Assembly: GCA_018064665.1 (NCBI GenBank)
Contig: JAGHUV010000018.1
Location: 1 to 64,000 of the forward strand
From: Candidatus Crickella caballi
GTDB taxonomy: Bacteria > Bacillota > Clostridia > Peptostreptococcales > Anaerovoracaceae
Length of the DNA stretch: 64,000 nt
Direction: 5' to 3'
In this document: piece by piece, positions 58,334 through 64,000 of the stretch
Numbering within the stretch: position 1 is the first letter of the stretch
How the letters are laid out: each line of letters opens with the position of its first letter
Program-made: the position numbers and the translations under genes
The notes under the pieces: generated by a model
The model's database searches: none
The model's input: the letters and a program-made list of their open reading frames with translations, nothing else
Told to the model about the DNA's origin: nothing

Positions 58334-59341
58334 ATGAAGAAATATAAAGTAGGCGTTATGGGTGCGACGGGTGCAGTCGGCCGTCAGATGATAGATGTGC
58401 TTGCGGAGCGCAATTTCCCGATTGAAGAGCTGAGATGTCTTGCCAGCGAAAGATCAGAAGGCAAGAAGCTCGATACACCATTCGGTGAGTGCGTTGTTCA
58501 GAAGACCTGCGAGACAGCCTTCGAAGGCCTGGATATCGTACTTGGCGCAAGTGAGAACAGCGTCGCTGAAGCAATGGCACCATATATCAAGGCTGCCGGA
58601 GCAGTATTTGTAGACAATTCCAGTGCATTCAGACTGAATCCGGAAGTTCCTCTTGTAGTTCCGGAGATCAATCCGGAAGACGCTCTTGCGCACAAGGGAA
58701 TAATAAGCAATCCTAACTGCTCGACCATCATTACACTTGTTGCAATCAATGCAATTAACAAGCTGTCGGAAATCAAGGGTATCTATGCATCAACCTATCA
58801 GGCAACAAGCGGTGCCGGTGCAGCGGGCCCTGTAGAGATGTTTGAACAGTCGGCTAAGGTTCTTGCCGGCGAAAGCGACATCGAGCCTAAGGTATTCCAG
58901 CACCAGATCGCATATAATGTAATTCCGCAGATCGGCGGCTTTGGCGAGAACGGCTATTCAAGTGAAGAGATGAAGCTTCAGAATGAAGGTCGCAAGATTA
59001 TGCACCTTCCTGAGCTCAAGGTTTCCTGCACTTGCGTAAGAGTTCCTGTTGAGCGTTCACATGCAATCAGTGCATGCGTTATCACAGAGGATAAGCTTGA
59101 TCTTGATGAGGTAAGAGCTGCAATCGCAGAGTCTGCAGGCTGCAAGCTGTATGACAACGGAGATGCTCATGAGTATCCTATGCCTATCGTTACATCCGGA
59201 CAGGACATCGTATATGTAGGAAGAATCAGGAGAGACCTTATCAATGATAACGGCATCAACCTGTGGTGCTGCGGTGACCAGGTAAGAAAGGGAGCTGCTA
59301 CAAATGCTGTGCAGATTGCTGAGCTTCTGATAGAGAAATAA
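58334..59341 (+). CDS. asd: aspartate-semialdehyde dehydrogenase
   Basis: VGVMGATGAVGRQM; SNPNCSTI; ATG at 58334 with caggag SD. Confidence 0.95.
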   Translation: MKKYKVGVMGATGAVGRQMIDVLAERNFPIEELRCLASERSEGKKLDTPFGECVVQKTCETAFEGLDIVLGASENSVAEAMAPYIKAAGAVFVDNSSAFRLNPEVPLVVPEINPEDALAHKGIISNPNCSTIITLVAINAINKLSEIKGIYASTYQATSGAGAAGPVEMFEQSAKVLAGESDIEPKVFQHQIAYNVIPQIGGFGENGYSSEEMKLQNEGRKIMHLPELKVSCTCVRVPVERSHAISACVITEDKLDLDEVRAAIAESAGCKLYDNGDAHEYPMPIVTSGQDIVYVGRIRRDLINDNGINLWCCGDQVRKGAATNAVQIAELLIEK

Positions 59342-59431
59342 AAGGACGGGATATAGTGTGGGATGGCAATCCAATATAAGCTGTAGCTCGTATTTGATAA
59401 TCCTAGATAAATCCAAATTGATAATCAATAG

Positions 59432-59466
59432 AAAAAGGACCGTGCTGCTGAGCACGGCCCTTTTTT
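59432..59466. terminator. terminator after asd
   Basis: aaaaaggaccgtgct-gctg-agcacggcccttttt. Confidence 0.85.
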
Positions 59467-59505
59467 ACTGAATGCAAAACGTTTTTCACGTGTTTTTTAT
59501 ATGCG

Positions 59506-59758
59506 AAATCGCGTTTGACACGAGCAATCACCCCTAAATGCTTATCTGCGTATGTAAATTTTCGAGAAAATGATGAAACATGACGTAAAAGGCGCTGTAG
59601 TTTTGGCAAAAATACGTGCGCAAACCGGAAAAATGCCTGTTTACGGGTGCTTTTTTAATTAAAAAAAGCCATTTCGTTTAACCGAGATGGCTAAGTTCTG
59701 CAAATCTGACATACGCAACACCCATAATTTGCGTGTTTGCTCGTGTCAGGCGCGATTT
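59506..59758. repeat. TIR-bounded non-coding element, family 2 copy B (253 bp)
   Basis: AAATCGCGTTTGACACGAGCAATCAC ... GTGTTTGCTCGTGTCAGGCGCGATTT; related to 28761-29018. Confidence 0.8.
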
Positions 59759-59760
59759 TA

Positions 59761-60444
59761 TTAAAGAATATAATTAACACTGTGGTCCTCGTTCATATAA
59801 AGTATGCGGTCTCCGAGCAGGTGTGCGAGTTCGTCATCGTGAGTTGAGATGATGATTGTTTTGCCTGCGCCCTGGAGAGCCTGAAGGAAGTCTATAAGCC
59901 AGTCCTGTGTACGTCTGTCAAGTCCGGCAAGCGGTTCATCAAGTACGAGAACCTCCGGATTCATGGATAGTACGCTTGCAAGGGCGACTCTTTTCTTCTC
60001 TCCGCCGGAAAGCTGATATGGTGCGCGTTCGGCAAGTCGCTCGATATCAAGAGCGGCAAGAAGATCATTTACGCGCTTTTCGACAGTCTCGGAATCATAA
60101 CCCATTTGAGTAGGTCCGAAGGCAATCTCGTCACGCACGTTGTTGCAGAAGAGCATTACATCAGGATTCTGGAATACGAAGCCTATGCGCTGGTGGAAGT
60201 TCTTTGAGAAGCTGCTGTTCTTAAGCGCCTTCTCGTCGATGACCTGACCGTCAAAGGTGTAGCTTCCCTGCTCTGCATAAACAAGACCGTTGATCAGCTT
60301 GAGCAGAGTGGATTTGCCGCAGCCGTTCGAGCCCTGCAGTACCATGGTCTCTCCGCGTTTAACGTTAAAGCTGACGTGGCGCAATGCGACTATCCCGTCA
60401 TATGCAAAACAGATATCTTCAAGATTTAACAATACTTCGTTCAT
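59761..60444 (-). CDS. ECF metal transporter ATP-binding protein (CbiO/NikO-like)
   Basis: LQGSNGCGKSTLLKLINGL; LSGGEKKRVALASVLSMNPEVLVLDEP. Confidence 0.92.
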   Translation of the reverse strand: MNEVLLNLEDICFAYDGIVALRHVSFNVKRGETMVLQGSNGCGKSTLLKLINGLVYAEQGSYTFDGQVIDEKALKNSSFSKNFHQRIGFVFQNPDVMLFCNNVRDEIAFGPTQMGYDSETVEKRVNDLLAALDIERLAERAPYQLSGGEKKRVALASVLSMNPEVLVLDEPLAGLDRRTQDWLIDFLQALQGAGKTIIISTHDDELAHLLGDRILYMNEDHSVNYIL

Positions 60445-61157
60445 TTTTTCTCCTCTTCTCCGTATGCTCTGCATATCATGGCATCATACATTTCGTTGGC
60501 CATATGTCTTGACTTGAGAAATGTGACACCCAGTATGCCCGAAAGAGAACTGCTTTTGCTCTTGTTGATTCCGACTGAGCGGAGCTTGAGAGCGTTGAGC
60601 ATATCCAGCGCAATATCGCCGAGTATCACTATATATTTAAGCGTTATATCCAAAGTGAAAATGAAAATATGTGGTATGTGGAAGGCCTTGAGACCTGCAG
60701 TCAGTTTGTTCCATTCTGTAGTCGAAGAAAGTATGCTTATCAGCGAAACCGATACGAACACTTTGATGGAAACCGTAAGCATGGATCTTGGCGATCCGAG
60801 GAATATCGCAGGAATCAGGATGAGTGCTGACATCACGCTTGCCAGAAAGGCGACGCCGACTGTTTTGCGCAGGTTCTCCGCCTTGAGCAGGCAGATGTGA
60901 ACAAGTGTGACTGCGAGTATTGCATACACAACCATCATATTCTTGGTAGCGCTGGTGGTTATTATAAGCGCCAGGCAGAGGAGCAATTTAAGAGGCGCAG
61001 GGAAAGCCGCGCCGTGTTTACCGAATGAAACTTTGCCCGCACGAAAAGAAGAGAGCATGCTGATTATGGAAAGCATGCTCTTGGTCATGAAGCCGTCCCG
61101 GTCCGGAGCGGCTTCGTAGTGTTCTTCAGTTTCTAACCATTCAGGAATGTTAGTCAT
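60441..61157 (-). CDS. ECF metal transporter T component (CbiQ/NikQ-like)
   Basis: polytopic; C-terminal AYEAMICRAYG-like region (MYDAMICRAYGEEEK). Confidence 0.85.
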   Translation of the reverse strand: MTNIPEWLETEEHYEAAPDRDGFMTKSMLSIISMLSSFRAGKVSFGKHGAAFPAPLKLLLCLALIITTSATKNMMVVYAILAVTLVHICLLKAENLRKTVGVAFLASVMSALILIPAIFLGSPRSMLTVSIKVFVSVSLISILSSTTEWNKLTAGLKAFHIPHIFIFTLDITLKYIVILGDIALDMLNALKLRSVGINKSKSSSLSGILGVTFLKSRHMANEMYDAMICRAYGEEEKK

Positions 61158-62151
61158 AATTGGTTTTGCTCTTCATGCTTGCTCCGATTATCCTAAACAA
61201 TATTATCACAATAGCTACTCCGATAACAGCAGAAAGAATATATGCTACCCATTCAGGGAGTCCGCCAAGCGTATAGTCAGGCATAAGAGCGTTCCAGCTG
61301 AAGCTTTCTGTCATAGTAGGCATCTCGTCGATACCCCATTCTCCCCATGCAGTACCTGCTGCGAGGAGCCCGAGCGGTGTTGCAAGCATCAGTACTCCGA
61401 GGAGGATGCCTGCTTTCCTGCTGCCAAAGCCCTGGTGTGATGCTTCGATGCTTGAGAAGCCTTTCTCACCATAGAAGCTGTCTGAGCTGTTTGCGGCAAG
61501 GAAGCTGTAAATTGCAACTGTAAAAATGACTTCAGCAAGTCCGAAGATGGTCAGGTGTCCGATCATCATTGCCGGAATCGATACGGATAATCCGTAAGGA
61601 CAGTACAGTGGCTGTCCGGCAGCATCGCTGAACAGCATAGGCTGAATGCCGAATTCGATAGCAGCCATCAGAGCGGCTGCGTTGATACCGAGGTAGGAGC
61701 CGAGGCCTGCTGAAAGAATTTTCTTGCCTTTGGAAGCTCCGAGCTCGTCTGCCTTGAATAGTTTGCAGAACAGCTTATAGGAATAATAGCCGACGAAAGG
61801 AAGTATAAAGGACATATTGAAGCAGTTTGCTCCGAATGCCAGTATTCCACCGTCGCCGAAGAGCAGTGCCTGTACGAGCAAAGCTATCGTGACGGCTATG
61901 CAGGCGGCTTCAGGGCCGAGAAGCAGTGCGATAAGTGTGCCTCCTACCGCATGACCCGTAGTGCCGCCGGGCATAGGAACATTGAACATCATTCCCAGGA
62001 AGGAAAAGGCAGCTCCTACTCCGAGCAATACCATTTTCTCCTTAGGGAGTTCGGCTTTTAGTTTCTTAACTGAATGCACCCATGCCGGAATTGCAGCAGC
62101 AGTCATTACTGCGCATGTAGATGGGCTTAGATAATTGTCAGGAATATGCAT
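61150..62151 (-). CDS. ECF metal transporter S component (CbiM/NikM-like, with extended C-terminus)
   Basis: N-terminal MHIPDNYLSP metal-binding start; NVPMPGGTTGHAVGGTL. Confidence 0.92.
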   Translation of the reverse strand: MHIPDNYLSPSTCAVMTAAAIPAWVHSVKKLKAELPKEKMVLLGVGAAFSFLGMMFNVPMPGGTTGHAVGGTLIALLLGPEAACIAVTIALLVQALLFGDGGILAFGANCFNMSFILPFVGYYSYKLFCKLFKADELGASKGKKILSAGLGSYLGINAAALMAAIEFGIQPMLFSDAAGQPLYCPYGLSVSIPAMMIGHLTIFGLAEVIFTVAIYSFLAANSSDSFYGEKGFSSIEASHQGFGSRKAGILLGVLMLATPLGLLAAGTAWGEWGIDEMPTMTESFSWNALMPDYTLGGLPEWVAYILSAVIGVAIVIILFRIIGASMKSKTNYD

Positions 62152-62212
62152 GTGTGTTCTCCTTAGCTTATTGAAAATATTTTGCGGACTGTTTCTTGGT
62201 TCCGCTTTCTGT

Positions 62213-62264
62213 TATAATGAGTGTAAATGAAGCATCCCCCGGTTACAAGCCTAGGTGGGGGATG
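62213..62264 (+). promoter_or_regulatory. TATAAT -10 plus CsoR/RcnR-type operator candidate
   Basis: TATAAT 62213-62218; CATCCCCC (62233-62240)-N16-GGGGGATG (62257-62264). Confidence 0.6.
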
Positions 62265-62318
62265 AAAATAAAATAAAAATAAACGTTGAAATTTCAAGAT
62301 TTTAAGGAGGCAACAGCG

Positions 62319-62744
62319 ATGATGAAAACCATATCCCCCCTATATCATGACATAGATGACCATGGAAGCGGACATTCTCACGGACATGATCACATCGACA
62401 GTGCGGCACATGAGCATATGCATGAGCTCGGAATATCGCATGAGCACGGTCATTCACATGGTGGAGAGCACGGCCATGTACACAGCGAAGAGAGTAAGAA
62501 GGCCGTGCTCAACAGATTGTCCAGAATTATAGGACACATGCAGTCAGTTAAGACTATGGTAGAGACTGACAGAGACTGCAGTGACGTTCTTATTCAGCTT
62601 TCTGCTATTAATTCGGCAGTGCAGAGCGTATCCAGAGTAATTCTTAAGGAGCATCTGTCCACCTGTATTATTGATGCTGTACAGGCCGGGGATTATGAAT
62701 CAATCGACGAGCTGAACAAGGCCATCGACAAATTCATGAAATAA
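62319..62744 (+). CDS. CsoR/RcnR/InrS-family metal sensor with His-rich N-terminus
   Basis: 16 His within ~46 residues; NRLSRIIGHMQSVKTMVETDRDCSDVLIQLSAINSAVQSVSRVILKEHLSTC; SD aaggagg. Confidence 0.88.
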   Translation: MMKTISPLYHDIDDHGSGHSHGHDHIDSAAHEHMHELGISHEHGHSHGGEHGHVHSEESKKAVLNRLSRIIGHMQSVKTMVETDRDCSDVLIQLSAINSAVQSVSRVILKEHLSTCIIDAVQAGDYESIDELNKAIDKFMK

Positions 62745-62801
62745 ATTGAAGAACAGAAGAGATTGAAAACGAGCAATTTCCGGAGAAGACGTGGTTAAGT
62801 A

Positions 62802-63557
62802 ATGGATAGGCTTATTGAATGGTTTAGTAAGAATAACAAAGCTGCGCTTGCATTCTCGGGAGGAACGGACTCGACCTTCCTTCTGTATGCAGCTCTTAAG
62901 GCGGAAGCGGACGTCACAGCATATTATGTGAAATCCGAGTTCCAGCCGGAGTTTGAGTACGCCGATGCGCTTGATTCGATTAATTGGATGAAGGAGCGTG
63001 GACTCAAAGCGAAAATGGAAACTGTGGAGATAAGCGTGCTTACCGATGAAAAGATAGCGGAGAATACCCCTGAGCGTTGCTATTATTGTAAGAAGACTAT
63101 TATGTCGCAAATTGCGGCACGGGCAAAGTCCGGTGGATATGGGCTCCTTGCAGATGGCACGAACAGTGACGACGCGGCCGATGACAGGCCGGGCATGCGG
63201 GCGACCGCAGAGCTTGGCGTGCGGTCGCCGCTCAGAGAGCTGGGCTATTCCAAGGATGATGTGAGGAGGTTCTCTGAGGACGCCGGCTTACCGACTGCAC
63301 AGAAGCCGGCGTACGCATGCCTTGCGACAAGAATACTCGGAGGAGAAGTCATAACTGCTTCCAAGCTGAGAATTACCGAGGCTTCAGAGAATTATCTTAT
63401 GAAGCTTGGATACAGAGATTTCAGAATCAGAATGCTTGGAGATGCAGCGCTGATTCAGGTAAAGCAGGAACAGATGCGCAAGCTGACAGAGGAGCTGGAC
63501 TCCATAAGAGAAGCTTTGGCAGGAAGCTACTCGCACATTGAGATAGGTGAAAGATGA
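62802..63557 (+). CDS. larE: ATP-dependent sacrificial sulfur transferase LarE (nickel pincer cofactor biosynthesis)
   Basis: ALAFSGGTDSTFLLYAAL PP-loop; ERCYYCKK; SPLRELGYSKDDVR. Confidence 0.92.
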   Translation: MDRLIEWFSKNNKAALAFSGGTDSTFLLYAALKAEADVTAYYVKSEFQPEFEYADALDSINWMKERGLKAKMETVEISVLTDEKIAENTPERCYYCKKTIMSQIAARAKSGGYGLLADGTNSDDAADDRPGMRATAELGVRSPLRELGYSKDDVRRFSEDAGLPTAQKPAYACLATRILGGEVITASKLRITEASENYLMKLGYRDFRIRMLGDAALIQVKQEQMRKLTEELDSIREALAGSYSHIEIGER

Positions 63558-64000
63558 TGAGAGATGTTAAAGATATTCTTAATAGAGTAAAGACCGGAGA
63601 GCTGTCTGTTGAAGATGCGGCTGCCGAGCTAAAGGCACAGCCGTATGAGGACATCGGATATGCCAAAGTGGATCTTCATCGTAAGCTGCGCAAGGGCGTG
63701 GCAGAGGTCATTTACGGAGAATCCAAGACGGCGGATCAGATTGCCGGCATAGTTGAAACTATGCGAGATGCCGATCAGGGCCAGATAATGGTAACCCGAA
63801 TTGATGCAAAGAAATCAGAGGCACTCTTGGGACTTCTTGCCGGCAGAAATGCGATTGAAGCTGATTCATACCATTATTATGAGCTTGCGCGTATAGCAAC
63901 AATAGGAGACAAGCCGGAAGCTTCGGGCATCGGAAAAATAGTAATAGCCACAGGTGGAACGAGCGATATTCCTGTCGCTGAAGAGGCTGCTGTTACAGCA
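63557..64000 (+). CDS. larB: nickel pincer cofactor biosynthesis protein LarB (N-terminal part, runs off window)
   Basis: MRDVKDILNRVKTGELSVEDAAAELKAQPYEDIGYAKVDLHRKLRKGVAEVIYGESKT...TGGTSDIPVAEEA; ATGA overlap with larE. Confidence 0.9.
   Translation, partial: MRDVKDILNRVKTGELSVEDAAAELKAQPYEDIGYAKVDLHRKLRKGVAEVIYGESKTADQIAGIVETMRDADQGQIMVTRIDAKKSEALLGLLAGRNAIEADSYHYYELARIATIGDKPEASGIGKIVIATGGTSDIPVAEEAAVTA

Noticed and set aside
62233-62264. Intrinsic terminator or NiCo (czcD) riboswitch
   Set aside because: No U-tract follows, and the gap is too short and lacks the four-way-junction consensus. An operator is the better reading.

Overview
This 64 kb window looks like a chromosomal segment of an anaerobic Bacillota/Clostridia-type bacterium (inferred from butyrate kinase, NrdD/NrdG, reverse rubrerythrin, SelD and a SAM-I leader on metK). 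I saw no rRNA, tRNA, CRISPR array, phage or transposase gene. The gene content is mostly housekeeping: trkAH, rpsB-tsf, nrdD/nrdG, truA-scpA-scpB-rluB, metK-dut, azlCD, buk, uraA-pyrR, selD, thrC/hom/lysC/asd, an ECF nickel/cobalt transporter and larE/larB. The observations most worth a second look are: (1) a split anaerobic ribonucleotide reductase, where the 757-aa NrdD lacks a glycyl-radical C-terminus and two unlisted 54/56-aa ORFs flanking it carry an RRITGY glycyl-radical-like peptide; (2) an anthrax-lethal-factor-like secreted metalloprotease gene next to a ~2,118-aa sortase-type adhesin preceded by a c-di-GMP-I (GEMM) riboswitch and terminator, resembling the C. difficile PPEP-1/CD2831 arrangement; (3) selD with an in-frame UGA (selenocysteine) missed by the ORF track; (4) two families of ~250-285 bp non-coding elements with terminal inverted repeats, each present twice; (5) a cluster of DnaA boxes in a duplicated intergenic region; (6) a nickel locus with a His-rich CsoR/InrS-like regulator and a C-tract/G-tract operator candidate; (7) a minisatellite that appears to be seeded from the 3' end of a coding gene. 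No searches or folding programs were run. All family calls are from reading motifs.
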